The notes: generated by a model from the sequence alone, not told the origin. 56,795 nucleotides of DNA from Candidatus Competibacter sp. (GCA_029624815.1 JARSSH010000053.1:1-56795), one strand, 5' to 3'; positions 44,728-53,527 are shown, numbered from the stretch's first letter. Made by a program: numbers and translations.

Positions 44728-46122
44728 ATGTCCGAAGAAACTCTCCCTCTTTATCAGAAGCGCGTCCAGATTCATCCACATTCCGTCAAGGGCCGCTTCC
44801 GCACCCTCAAGACCGCTATTCTGGTTTTTGCCTGTTCCGTTTATTACCTGCTGCCGTGGTTGCGCTGGGAGCGACCCAACGCACCGAACCAGGCGGTGTT
44901 GTACGACTTGCCGGGGCGCCATTTCTACATTTTCGATCTGACCATTCAGGTGCAGGATATTTTCTGGCTGGCCGGGGTATTGATGATCTTCGCCATCCTG
45001 TTGTTCTTCGTGACCGGCATCGCCGGCCGGGTCTGGTGCGGCTATTTCTGCTTCCAAACCCTGTGGACCGATCTGTTCATGATGATCGAGCATTGGGTGC
45101 AGGGCGAACGCCCGGCTCGGATCCGCCTGGATAATGGGCCGTGGAACCGTAAAAAGCTGCTCAAGAAGGGCGGCACCTACGGTCTCTGGTTGCTGGTGGC
45201 GCTCTGGACCGGCTTGACCTTCACCATGTACTGGGTCGATGCGCCGACGCTGGTGGTCGACATGCTGCTGGGACGCGCGCCCTACGCCGCCTATTTCACC
45301 ACGCTGTTCCTGACCGCCACCACGTTTACCATGGCCGGCCTAGCGCGCGAGCAGGTCTGCACCTACATGTGCCCCTACGCGCGGTTTCAGAGCGCCATGT
45401 TCGACCACGACACCCTGATCGTTTCCTACGATGAACGGCGGGGCGAGGGCGCCCAAGGCCGGGCCAAACTGGGCAAGGGACTGAAAACCCGTGAGGAGCG
45501 GCAGGCCCAGGGTGTGGGCGACTGCATCGATTGCGGCTACTGCGTTCAAGTCTGTCCGGTGGGCATCGATATTCGCAAGGGCCTGCAATACCAGTGTATT
45601 TCCTGCGCGCTGTGCATCGATGCCTGCAAGCACGGACTGGTCGGCTACACTTCCGAAAACGCACTCAACGGCAGGAAAACCAGGCTGCTGAAACCCAAGA
45701 CGATCGGCTATGGGGTAGTCCTGATCCTTGCCACCGCCATCCTGATTTGGAGCATCGCCACCCGTTCACCCTACACTGGAACGGTGGAACAAATCCGCCA
45801 GCCGCTGTACACCCAACTGTCGGACGGCGGCATTCGCAACAGCTACGAAATCAAGCTGAACAACAAGCGGATGGCGCCGATAGCCATCGGCATCCGCATT
45901 GAAGGCCTGCCCGGAGCGGTCCTCGACATGGACGGCATGGAACGGCTGGAACTGGCGCCACAGGAACGACTCAAGTTGCTGGCACGGGTCCAGATCCCCC
46001 CGATTCGGAGCGGTGGGATGAGCGGTGACCAGGTCACCTTTGTCATCGAAGCGCTGGCAGGCGCGTCGGGCGTGCCGATCCGGCGGGAAATGCCGTTCTA
46101 CGCGCCGGAAAGCAGCCGATGA
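44728..46122 (+). CDS. ccoG: Cytochrome c oxidase accessory protein CcoG, copy 1 (altered second cluster region)
   Basis: A 464-residue membrane ferredoxin-like protein. CcoG (RdxA/FixG) is a cupric reductase in cbb3 assembly. Helices near the N-terminus with VWCGYFCFQTLWTDLF, EQVCTYMCPYARFQSAMFD, the two 4Fe-4S motifs CIDCGYCVQVCP and CISCALCIDAC, and a C-terminal periplasmic immunoglobulin-like domain follow the family. The eight cluster cysteines are kept, but the segment after the last cysteine is only KHGLVG before YTSENALNG, nine residues shorter than the DAIMDNLKWPRGLVR of copy 2. This may disturb the second cluster. ATG 44728 is chosen over a TTG twelve codons upstream. Confidence 0.93.
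   Translation: MSEETLPLYQKRVQIHPHSVKGRFRTLKTAILVFACSVYYLLPWLRWERPNAPNQAVLYDLPGRHFYIFDLTIQVQDIFWLAGVLMIFAILLFFVTGIAGRVWCGYFCFQTLWTDLFMMIEHWVQGERPARIRLDNGPWNRKKLLKKGGTYGLWLLVALWTGLTFTMYWVDAPTLVVDMLLGRAPYAAYFTTLFLTATTFTMAGLAREQVCTYMCPYARFQSAMFDHDTLIVSYDERRGEGAQGRAKLGKGLKTREERQAQGVGDCIDCGYCVQVCPVGIDIRKGLQYQCISCALCIDACKHGLVGYTSENALNGRKTRLLKPKTIGYGVVLILATAILIWSIATRSPYTGTVEQIRQPLYTQLSDGGIRNSYEIKLNNKRMAPIAIGIRIEGLPGAVLDMDGMERLELAPQERLKLLARVQIPPIRSGGMSGDQVTFVIEALAGASGVPIRREMPFYAPESSR
45343..45615 (+). repeat. 273-base perfect repeat shared by the two ccoG copies (first arm)
   Basis: Identical base for base to 47117-47389. The sequence on either side differs at many third positions, so identity ends sharply. 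Confidence 0.95.
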
Positions 46123-46157
46123 ACGAATGGCTGCTCGGCCTCTTGCTCGGTGCCTGA
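46119..46157 (+). pseudogene. Vestigial start of a ccoH-like gene
   Basis: An ATG overlapping the stop of ccoG copy 1 opens MNEWLLGLLLGA and then hits TGA. The same ATGA arrangement follows ccoG copy 2, where MSDLWFGLAAGV opens the intact ccoH. The match in position and in the first dozen residues indicates that a ccoH gene once followed copy 1 and was truncated. Confidence 0.65.
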
Positions 46158-46501
46158 TTTTCGTCCAGCAGTGAGGGGGTGCGATCCGGCCAGCCGCATC
46201 GTTCTGATCGATCTCCTCCGGTTCGACAACCCTCATCCTTGGGTCGGGGGTGGGGCGTTGATGCCGATCCCTGCAATTTGACACAAATGGATTCGGGATC
46301 CTCAAACCATGTGGTGGGAAGCGTCGGTGCTGGTTACGGTTTCGACCCAACCGACGCCCGAAAACCGCACCGATTTCAAGTTTCGATGGTTTTTTCCTGG
46401 CGTGCCGCTGGACCGCTTTCCCTAGCCAACCGCAAGGGCAGCGAATGCCAATGCCCGCCACCACACGTATTCGCATCGTTTCGATTGTAAATGAGTGGGC
46501 C
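46158..46501. other. Gap between ccoG copies without a gene
   Basis: About 340 bases with no convincing ORF. TTGACA at 46278-46283 is a possible -35 but lacks a good -10 partner. The last ~20 bases before ccoG copy 2 (gtttcgattgtaaatgagtg) resemble those before copy 1, a trace of the duplication. Confidence 0.5.
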
Positions 46502-47923
46502 ATGTCCGAGGAAACTCTCCCTCTTTATCAAAAGCGCATTCCAATCTATCCACGCTCCGTCAAGGGTCGCTTCCGCACTCTCAAGACCGGGGTTCTGGTT
46601 CTGGCATATGCTGTTTATTACTGGTTGCCCTGGTTGCGCTGGGAGCGACCCAACGCACCGAGCCAGGCGGTGTTGTACGACTTGCCGGGGCGCCATTTCT
46701 ATATTTTCGATCTGACCATTCAGGTGCAGGATATTTTCTGGCTGGCCGGAGTGTTGGTGATCTTCGCGATCCTGCTGTTTTTCGTGACCGGCATCGCCGG
46801 CCGGGTCTGGTGCGGCTATTTCTGCTTCCAAACCCTGTGGACCGATCTGTTCATGATGGTCGAGCAATGGGTGCAGGGCGAACGCCCGGCGCGGATGCGG
46901 TTGGACAAGGGGCCGTGGAACCGTGAAAAATTGGTCAAGAAGGGCGGTACCTACGGTTTGTGGCTGCTGATCGCGTTCTGGACCGGTTTGACCTTTACCA
47001 TGTACTGGGTCGATGCGCCGACGCTGGTGGTTGACGTGCTACTGGGACGCGCACCCTACGCCGCCTATTTCACCACCTTCTTTCTGGCGACAACCACCTT
47101 CGTCATGGCCGGGCTGGCGCGCGAGCAGGTCTGCACCTACATGTGCCCCTACGCGCGGTTTCAGAGCGCCATGTTCGACCACGACACCCTGATCGTTTCC
47201 TACGATGAACGGCGGGGCGAGGGCGCCCAAGGCCGGGCCAAACTGGGCAAGGGACTGAAAACCCGTGAGGAGCGGCAGGCCCAGGGTGTGGGCGACTGCA
47301 TCGATTGCGGCTACTGCGTTCAAGTCTGTCCGGTGGGCATCGATATTCGCAAGGGCCTGCAATACCAGTGTATTTCCTGCGCGCTGTGCGTCGATGCCTG
47401 CGACGCCATCATGGATAATCTGAAATGGCCGCGCGGGTTGGTGCGCTATACCTCCGAGAATGCGCTGAACGGCAAGAAAACCCGTTTGGTCAAGCCCAAA
47501 TCCATCGGCTACGGCATAATCCTGACGGCGGCGACCACCCTGCTGATCTGGAGCGTGCTCACCCGCGCGCCCTACACCGGAACGGTGGAGCAAATCCGCC
47601 AGCCGCTGTACACCCAGTTGTCGGACGGCGGTATTCGCAACAATTACGAGATCAAGCTAAACAACAAACTGACAGCGCCCATGACCGTCGGCATCCGCAT
47701 CGAAGGACTGGCGGGCGCGAGCCTGGGCATGGACGGCATGGAGCGAATCGAGTTGGCGCCGCAGGAACGCATCAAGCTGCTGGCGCGGGTCCAGATCCCG
47801 CCGGTCGGAGAGAACGGCCCGCCTGGCGATCGGGTGACCTTCATCATCGAACCGCTGGCGGGCGTGCAGGCCGAACCCATCCGGCGGCAGGTACCGTTTT
47901 ATACCCCGGAAGGTAGTCGATGA
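46502..47923 (+). CDS. ccoG: Cytochrome c oxidase accessory protein CcoG, copy 2
   Basis: A 473-residue paralogue of the preceding CcoG with the same arrangement: transmembrane helices, GYFCFQTLWTDLF, CTYMCPYARFQSAMFD, the paired 4Fe-4S motifs, and the C-terminal periplasmic domain with GGIRNNYEIKLNNK. The segment after the second cluster motif, CVDACDAIMDNLKWPRGLVRY, is full length, so I regard this as the functional CcoG. It overlaps the start of ccoH by four bases, which makes it part of the standard ccoGHIS unit. It would reduce Cu(II) before copper loading of CcoN. Confidence 0.96.
   Translation: MSEETLPLYQKRIPIYPRSVKGRFRTLKTGVLVLAYAVYYWLPWLRWERPNAPSQAVLYDLPGRHFYIFDLTIQVQDIFWLAGVLVIFAILLFFVTGIAGRVWCGYFCFQTLWTDLFMMVEQWVQGERPARMRLDKGPWNREKLVKKGGTYGLWLLIAFWTGLTFTMYWVDAPTLVVDVLLGRAPYAAYFTTFFLATTTFVMAGLAREQVCTYMCPYARFQSAMFDHDTLIVSYDERRGEGAQGRAKLGKGLKTREERQAQGVGDCIDCGYCVQVCPVGIDIRKGLQYQCISCALCVDACDAIMDNLKWPRGLVRYTSENALNGKKTRLVKPKSIGYGIILTAATTLLIWSVLTRAPYTGTVEQIRQPLYTQLSDGGIRNNYEIKLNNKLTAPMTVGIRIEGLAGASLGMDGMERIELAPQERIKLLARVQIPPVGENGPPGDRVTFIIEPLAGVQAEPIRRQVPFYTPEGSR
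47117..47389 (+). repeat. 273-base perfect repeat shared by the two ccoG copies (second arm)
   Basis: Base-for-base copy of 45343-45615, covering the region from the second cysteine-rich segment to the second ferredoxin motif. Confidence 0.95.
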
Positions 47924-48714
47924 GCGACCTGTGGTTCGGCCTCGCGGCCGGCGTGGCGCTGATCGTGCTCGCCAATCTCGGGCTGGTCCGCCTCGCGCGC
48001 TGGAATGCAAAGCAGGCCGCCACCGTGGTGGCGCTGGCGACGGTGGGGCTGTACGTACCCTACGGCATCGTCCGCTGGCCGGGCGGCGATGTGTTCGCGA
48101 TCCATCTGGGGATTTACCTGCTTGCTTCCCTGACGTGCGGAATGCTGCTCGGCGCTCGCGCCAGTGGCCGGGGCCTGCATTGGGGGCCGGTGACCATTGC
48201 CGGGTTCTTCATATTCGTGGCGGTGTCGGGCGCGGTGTTCGTTTCGGTCGCCGAACGTGGACTCGATCCCGTCCTCTGGGGCTGGCTGTTTCCCGAGCCC
48301 AGCGACCAGCGCGAGGTGAGCTCGATGTTTCCCGGGGTGATCGCGCGCGATTTTCATAAAAAGGAAGCGCTGTACAACCAATACTTGCAGCAGGTCGAAC
48401 GCCAGCGGCAGCGGGGTTGGCAGGTGCATAAGGGCTGGTTGAACGAGCCGATCGCCGGCCAACCCGCCCTGTTCCGGGCCACGGTGCAAACCCGCGACGG
48501 CGAACCGCTCGCCAGCGCAACCCTGGTCGGGCAGTTTCTGCGGCCTTCCACCAGCACGCTGGATGTGGATTTCACGCTGGCCGAAACCGCGCCGGGCGTC
48601 TATGAAGCACCCGTGAGCTTGCCGGTCGCCGGCCACTGGAATTTGGTGCTGCAAATCCGCAAGGGGGAAGAACTGCACGAAATTCAGGCCAATACTCGGG
48701 TGAGGGATCGCTAG
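47920..48714 (+). CDS. ccoH: FixH/CcoH family protein with extended membrane region
   Basis: A 264-residue protein. The C-terminal ~120 residues fit the FixH domain (WQVHKGWLNEPIAGQPALFRATV, LVGQFLRPSTSTLDVDFTL, PGVYEAPVSLPVAGHWNL). The N-terminal ~115 residues contain three to four transmembrane helices, more than the single anchor of short CcoH proteins. CcoH is needed for stable cbb3 assembly, probably with the copper ATPase. ATG 47920 overlaps the ccoG stop. It is followed by ccoI after 54 bases. Confidence 0.88.
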   Translation: MSDLWFGLAAGVALIVLANLGLVRLARWNAKQAATVVALATVGLYVPYGIVRWPGGDVFAIHLGIYLLASLTCGMLLGARASGRGLHWGPVTIAGFFIFVAVSGAVFVSVAERGLDPVLWGWLFPEPSDQREVSSMFPGVIARDFHKKEALYNQYLQQVERQRQRGWQVHKGWLNEPIAGQPALFRATVQTRDGEPLASATLVGQFLRPSTSTLDVDFTLAETAPGVYEAPVSLPVAGHWNLVLQIRKGEELHEIQANTRVRDR

Positions 48715-48768
48715 CCCGCCCGCATCGGTTCCTCGTCGCCCATCGTCTCTTTCCGCACAACGACCCAA

Positions 48769-51243
48769 ATGGTTCTCCCGATGTCCGTTATCGCCGATTC
48801 GCTTGCGCCAGATGGCGCCGCCGGAACCGGAACCGCCTGCTTTCATTGCGGTTTGCCGGTGCCGTCGGGCGCGAGTTATGCCGTGGTGATCGACGATTGC
48901 CGTCAGCCGATGTGCTGCCATGGTTGCGAGGCCGTGGCGGAGGCTATCGTGGCCGCTGGCCTGACCGACTTTTACCGCCACCGCACCACGCCTTCGCGCC
49001 GACCGGAAGATCTGATTCCGGAGCCCTTGCGCGGGCTGGAGTTGTACGACCGGCCGGATTTGCAGAAAAGCTTCGTCCGCGCCGACGGCGAGCATACCCG
49101 CGAGGCCGCGCTGATTCTGGAGGGCATCGTTTGCGCCGCCTGCGTCTGGCTCAACGAACGCCACGTCAACGCCTTGCCCGGCGTGCTGGAATTCCGGATC
49201 AACTATTCCACTCACCGCGCCCGGCTGTGCTGGGACGAGCGCCAGGTCAAGCTCAGTCGGGTCTTGGCCGCCATCGCCGCCATCGGTTACATCGCTCATC
49301 CCTTCGATCCCAGCCGGCAGGATGCCTTGCGGAAACGCGAGCGCGCCGTGGCCTTGCGGCGGCTGGCGGTGGCCGGTCTGGGGTCGATGCAGGTGATGAT
49401 GCTGGCGGTGGGTTTGTATGTCGGCGAATACCAGGGGATGGAAATCTGGACCCGCGATTTTCTGCGCTGGATTTGCTTGGTCCTGGCCGTGCCGGTGGTG
49501 GCCTACTCCGCGCAGCCGTTTTTCGGCGCCGCCTGGCGCGATGTGCGCCGCCGGCAACTCGGCATGGACGCGCCGGTGGCGCTGGCGGTGCTCGCCGCCT
49601 TCGCCGCCAGCGTCTGGCACACCTGGCGGGGCAGCGGCGAGGTCTACTACGACTCGGTGACGATGTTCGTGTTCTTTCTGTTGGCCGCCCGATTTCTGGA
49701 AATGACCGCCCGCCACCGGGCCGGACAGATTTCCGAGGCGCTGGTGCGGATGCTGCCGGCCAGCGCCATCCGGCTGGATAGCGATGGGGTCGAGCAAGTG
49801 GTGCCGGTCGCGGAACTGGCGCCCGGCGATCGGGTGCTGGTGCGGCCGGGCGAAACCATTCCGGCCGACGGACAAGTGGCGGATGGAGCCAGCAGCGTGG
49901 ACGAATCGCTGTTGACCGGCGAGAGCCTGCCGCTGTCCCGCCGGCGCGGCGATGCGCTGATCGGCGGTTCGATCAACGTGGAAAGCCCGTTGGTGATGCG
50001 AATCGAGAAAGTCGGCGCCGAGACCGTGCTATCGGCCATCATCCGGTTGCTGGATCGCGCTCAAAGCGAAAAGCCGCGACTGGCGCTGCTGGCCGACCGC
50101 ATCGCCGCCTGGTTCGTCGCCGCGCTGCTGGCGACGGCGGCGGCGGTATCGCTGACTTGGTGGATGCTGAGCGATTTCGATACCGCGTTTCGCATCACCC
50201 TGTCGGTGCTGGTGGTCACGTGTCCCTGCGCCCTGTCGCTGGCCACCCCGACCGCCATCGTGGCCGCGACCGGCGCCTTGACCCGCCTGGGTGTGCTGAC
50301 CACTCGCGGACATGCGCTGGAAACGCTGGCGCGGGCCACGCTGGTGATTTTCGACAAGACCGGCACCTTGACGCACGGTCGGCCGCAAGTGGCGGCGGTG
50401 GAGCCGGAAAGCGGCCTGGAGGCGCGGCGCTGTCTGGCGCTGGCGGCGGCGTTGGAGCGCGGTTCCGAGCACCCGGTCGGTCGCGCCCTGGCGGAAGCCG
50501 CCGGCGTCGCGGTTCCGATCGCCACGGACCTGCGCAACAATCCGGGCGATGGGGTCGAGGGTTGGATCGAGGGCCGCCGCTACCGGGTGGGCCGTGCCGA
50601 GTTCGCCGCTGGATCGCGTGGCGCGGCGGTTACCGAACGCGCCGATCTCGATGCCGCCAGCACTTGGGTGGCGCTGGGCGACGATACGGGGCTGCTGGCC
50701 TGGTTCCAGTTGACCGATACCTTGCGGCCCGGCGCGGCGGCGGCGGTGGCGGACTTGCAAGCGCGCGGGCTGCGCGTGTTGCTGCTGAGCGGCGACCGGT
50801 CGGAAGCGGTGGCCCATGTCGCCCGCGAGCTCGGTATCGCCGAGGCGACGGGCGGACTTTCTCCTCGGGACAAGTTGGAGCGATTGCGGGAGTTGCAACG
50901 CCAGGGCGCGGTGGTGGCGATGGTGGGCGACGGCGTCAACGATGCCCCGGTGCTGGCGGCGGCCCAGGTGTCGCTGGCGATGGGCGGCGGCACGCAACTG
51001 GCGCATGCCACGGCGGATATGATTTTGCTGTCGGAGCGGCTCGAACATCTGGCGCGCGGCGTGGATATGGCGCGGCGGACCCTGACGATCATGCGAGAGA
51101 ATTTCGCTTGGGCGATCGGGTACAATTTGATCGCGCTGCCGCTGGCGGCCGGTGGCTGGCTGACGCCCTGGATGTCGGCGCTCGGCATGTCGTTCAGCTC
51201 GCTGCTGGTGGTGGCGAACGCGCTGCGGCTTCGGCAGTCCTGA
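48769..51243 (+). CDS. ccoI: Copper-transporting P1B-type ATPase CcoI/FixI
   Basis: An 824-residue P-type ATPase that exports copper for cbb3 assembly. An N-terminal zinc-ribbon-like region with CFHCGLPVP and MCCHGCEAVAEAI is followed by a heavy-metal domain with GIVCAACVW (~120), six to eight membrane helices, LTGESLPLSRR (actuator), the intramembrane CPC in VTCPCALSLATP (~485), the phosphorylation motif DKTGTLTHGRP (~529), the SEHPVGRAL nucleotide site and GDGVNDAPVLAAA. All are conserved, so it should be active. ATG 48781 is an alternative start four codons in. Part of ccoGHIS. Confidence 0.96.
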   Translation: MVLPMSVIADSLAPDGAAGTGTACFHCGLPVPSGASYAVVIDDCRQPMCCHGCEAVAEAIVAAGLTDFYRHRTTPSRRPEDLIPEPLRGLELYDRPDLQKSFVRADGEHTREAALILEGIVCAACVWLNERHVNALPGVLEFRINYSTHRARLCWDERQVKLSRVLAAIAAIGYIAHPFDPSRQDALRKRERAVALRRLAVAGLGSMQVMMLAVGLYVGEYQGMEIWTRDFLRWICLVLAVPVVAYSAQPFFGAAWRDVRRRQLGMDAPVALAVLAAFAASVWHTWRGSGEVYYDSVTMFVFFLLAARFLEMTARHRAGQISEALVRMLPASAIRLDSDGVEQVVPVAELAPGDRVLVRPGETIPADGQVADGASSVDESLLTGESLPLSRRRGDALIGGSINVESPLVMRIEKVGAETVLSAIIRLLDRAQSEKPRLALLADRIAAWFVAALLATAAAVSLTWWMLSDFDTAFRITLSVLVVTCPCALSLATPTAIVAATGALTRLGVLTTRGHALETLARATLVIFDKTGTLTHGRPQVAAVEPESGLEARRCLALAAALERGSEHPVGRALAEAAGVAVPIATDLRNNPGDGVEGWIEGRRYRVGRAEFAAGSRGAAVTERADLDAASTWVALGDDTGLLAWFQLTDTLRPGAAAAVADLQARGLRVLLLSGDRSEAVAHVARELGIAEATGGLSPRDKLERLRELQRQGAVVAMVGDGVNDAPVLAAAQVSLAMGGGTQLAHATADMILLSERLEHLARGVDMARRTLTIMRENFAWAIGYNLIALPLAAGGWLTPWMSALGMSFSSLLVVANALRLRQS

Positions 51244-51258
51244 GAGGAGGATGGCGTC

Positions 51259-51465
51259 GTGCGAATCCTGTATCTGTTGATCCCGATGGCCCTGGGGGTG
51301 ATCGGCGTGGCGTTGTGGGCCTTTTTGTGGGCGGTCCGAACCGGGCAATTCGACGATCTGGAAGGACCGGCCCACCGCATCCTGATGGACGACGACGACC
51401 CGCGCATTCCACGGCGCGCCTGGCGGCAAGATGATAATAAATCATTGAATGATAGAGAGAATTGA
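51259..51465 (+). CDS. ccoS: cbb3-type oxidase assembly protein CcoS
   Basis: A 68-residue single-helix protein starting at GTG 51259 after AGGAGG. RILYLLIPMALGVIGVALWAFLWAV followed by GQFDDLEGPAHRILMDDD is the CcoS signature. Its absence in other bacteria leaves cbb3 without its hemes or copper. It ends the standard ccoGHIS set. Confidence 0.95.
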   Translation: MRILYLLIPMALGVIGVALWAFLWAVRTGQFDDLEGPAHRILMDDDDPRIPRRAWRQDDNKSLNDREN

Positions 51466-51501
51466 TTTAATATTCCGATAGAAACCGCAAGGAGAACAAC
51501 G

Positions 51502-51603
51502 ATGTTTACCTTTCAGAACTTCCCGCTCGTCATCATCATCGCGTTGCTGATCGCCGCTTGGTTGAGCTTTCTGTCGGTCGTGCCCTGGAGCACCTTGTTC
51601 TAA
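51502..51603 (+). CDS. 33-residue single-helix membrane ORF after ccoS
   Basis: A short ORF starting at ATG 51502, 36 bases after ccoS, with AAGGAG at eight bases upstream. It encodes MFTFQNFPLVIIIALLIAAW and a further 13 residues ending in VVPWSTLF. The centre is a clean transmembrane helix. It lies before the operon terminator, so it would be made with ccoGHIS. Small cbb3-linked subunits such as CcoM (about 37 residues) are known in Pseudomonas, but this sequence does not clearly resemble CcoM. I consider it a probable real small protein. Confidence 0.65.
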   Translation: MFTFQNFPLVIIIALLIAAWLSFLSVVPWSTLF

Positions 51604-51668
51604 AAGCCTTCCGCGATTTTTCCTCCGAACGGCTCGCGCGGCGCGCTGTTCGGATAGCCCGCAAAACC

Positions 51669-51702
51669 GCCGCCTTTCTCCTCGTCGGGCAAGGCGGCTT
51701 TT
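51669..51702 (+). terminator. Rho-independent terminator of the ccoGHIS unit
   Basis: Perfect 8-base stem gccgcctt (51669-51676) / aaggcggc (51691-51698) followed by TTTTCGTT, 65 bases beyond the 33-residue ORF and before birA. Confidence 0.75.
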
Positions 51703-51746
51703 CGTTGCGGCATTGAAGGCGGTAATGGGCGACAGGCGGCCGAACC

Positions 51747-52736
51747 ATGACGAATACGGAACTCGAACAGACGTTGCTGGCGATCCTGGCGGATGGCGCG
51801 GAACACAGCGAACGGGAACTCGTCGAGCGCTTGCCAGCGGAGCCGGCGGCGCTAACGGAAGCGGCGCGGGCTTTGCGGGATCTGGGTCTGGAGCCACGCG
51901 CGCTGCCGGACGGTGGCTACCGTCTGGCGGAACCGCTGGAACTGCTCGACCGCAAGCGAATCGCCGCCGGGCTGAGCAACGACGCCCGCGCTCGCTTGAG
52001 TCGGTTGGAGGTGTATCCGCTGCTGGATTCCACCAACGCCTATTTGCTGGCCGGGGCCGCCGAGGAATGGCCGGGCGGCGCGGTTTGTCTGGCCGAACGG
52101 CAAACGGCGGGACGAGGCCGTCAGGGGCGTTCCTGGGTGTCGCCGTTCGGCGCCGGGCTGTTCGCTTCGCTGCTGTGGCGGTTCGACGGGCAGCCAGCGG
52201 CGCTGAGCGGCTTGAGTCTGGCGATCGGCATCGCCGTGGCCCGAACCTTGCGGGCCTTGGGCGTGGCGGAGGTCGGGTTGAAGTGGCCGAACGATATACT
52301 GTGGCGGGAACGCAAGCTGGGCGGAATCCTGCTGGAATCCGGTTCCAGCGCGGGTGCCCTGCATGTCGTGGCTGGCATCGGTCTGAACGTGGCCCTGCCG
52401 CGGCAGGAGGCGCTGGCCATCGATCAGCCCTGGGTCGATTTGCGGGAAATTCTGGGCGCGGAAGGCGTGTCCCGCAATCGCTTGGCCGCGCTGTTGATCA
52501 ATGAACTGGTGGAGATTCTGGGCCGATTCGAGCAGGGCGGCTTCGCCGGCCTGGCCGGGGAGTGGGCGCGCTTCGATCTGAGCGTCGGTCGTCGGGTGCG
52601 GCTGCGCTTGCCGAACGCGGCCGTGACCGGCATCGTGCGTGGGGTGGACGCCAGCGGCGCGCTGTTGCTGGAAAGCACGGACGGTCGGGTGAATGCTTAT
52701 CTGGGTGGAGAGATTGGCCTGAGGATCGAACCGTGA
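51747..52736 (+). CDS. birA: Bifunctional biotin operon repressor / biotin-[acetyl-CoA-carboxylase] ligase
   Basis: A 329-residue protein with an N-terminal winged helix-turn-helix (~1-65, ELEQTLLAILADGAEHSERELVERL), so it can repress the biotin operon as well as biotinylate carboxyl carrier protein. The ligase domain has DSTNAYLLAG, ERQTAGRGRQGRSWVSPFG (biotinyl-AMP loop, positions ~52092-52148), and KWPNDILWRERKLGGILLES, and a C-terminal SH3-like domain with GIVRGVDASGALLLES. It overlaps coaX by four bases (GTGA). Confidence 0.96.
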   Translation: MTNTELEQTLLAILADGAEHSERELVERLPAEPAALTEAARALRDLGLEPRALPDGGYRLAEPLELLDRKRIAAGLSNDARARLSRLEVYPLLDSTNAYLLAGAAEEWPGGAVCLAERQTAGRGRQGRSWVSPFGAGLFASLLWRFDGQPAALSGLSLAIGIAVARTLRALGVAEVGLKWPNDILWRERKLGGILLESGSSAGALHVVAGIGLNVALPRQEALAIDQPWVDLREILGAEGVSRNRLAALLINELVEILGRFEQGGFAGLAGEWARFDLSVGRRVRLRLPNAAVTGIVRGVDASGALLLESTDGRVNAYLGGEIGLRIEP

Positions 52737-53476
52737 TTCTGCTGGCGGATGTGGGCAACAGCCGGGTCAAGTGGGTGACCTGCGAGGAAGGCGGGTTTTC
52801 GAGGCGCGGCCAGGCCAGCCACAATGAGGAAAGCTGGGCTGCCGTGGCGGAAAGCCAATGGCGCGATTTGCCGCGACCGGCGCGGGCGGTGATCGTTAGC
52901 GTGGCTGGACTGGAGGCTTATGCCGGTCTGACGGAATGGATCGGGCAGCGTTGGGGGATCGTAGCGGAGTTCGTGGCCTCGACGGCGGAGGCCTGCGGCA
53001 TCCGCAATTCCTACGCCGAGCCGGAGCGGATGGGCGCGGATCGCTGGGTGGCGATGATCGCCGCCCGGGTGCTGACCGGTCAAACCTGCTACGTGGTGGA
53101 TTGCGGTACGGCGGTCACCATCGATGCCCTGGCGGGGGATGGCCAGCATCTGGGCGGGGTGATCGTTCCGGGAATGCGGCTGATGCGCGAGGCGCTGTAT
53201 CGGGAAACCCGGCGGATTCCCCCGGAGACGGGAGAGGCCCGGTTGTTCGGCCAGAGCACCCGTGACTGTGTTTGGGGTGGGGCGCTGTATGCGATCGCCT
53301 CGGCGATCGACGGCGTCACCGGACGGATGATCGCCGATCGCGGCGCCGGGCCGCGCCTGCTGACGGGCGGCGATGCGGAACTCGTATTACCCCACTTGCA
53401 GGCTGCGTATCGCTGGGAACCGGATTTGATTTTCACCGGGTTACGGATCATCGCCGCGCGGGGTCAGGCCGTGTAG
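52733..53476 (+). CDS. coaX: Type III pantothenate kinase
   Basis: A 247-residue ASKHA-fold enzyme that phosphorylates pantothenate in coenzyme A synthesis. Start is GTG 52733, four bases into the birA stop. LLADVGNSRVKWV at the N-terminus is the phosphate-1 motif, VVDCGTAVTIDAL the second aspartate site, and LLTGGDAELVLPHL the adenosine region. The birA-coaX pair is a familiar gammaproteobacterial and betaproteobacterial arrangement; the type III enzyme is not inhibited by CoA. Confidence 0.95.
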   Translation: MILLADVGNSRVKWVTCEEGGFSRRGQASHNEESWAAVAESQWRDLPRPARAVIVSVAGLEAYAGLTEWIGQRWGIVAEFVASTAEACGIRNSYAEPERMGADRWVAMIAARVLTGQTCYVVDCGTAVTIDALAGDGQHLGGVIVPGMRLMREALYRETRRIPPETGEARLFGQSTRDCVWGGALYAIASAIDGVTGRMIADRGAGPRLLTGGDAELVLPHLQAAYRWEPDLIFTGLRIIAARGQAV

Positions 53477-53527
53477 CCTGGATAAGCCTTGGTTGCGTCT
53501 TGCGGCGACCCACCCTAACCGGGTGAG

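Noticed and set aside
47899..49875. 658-codon minus-strand open frame opposite ccoH and ccoI
   Set aside because: Low-complexity His/Gln/Arg-rich translation typical of antisense frames, no ribosome site, and both sense genes are well conserved.
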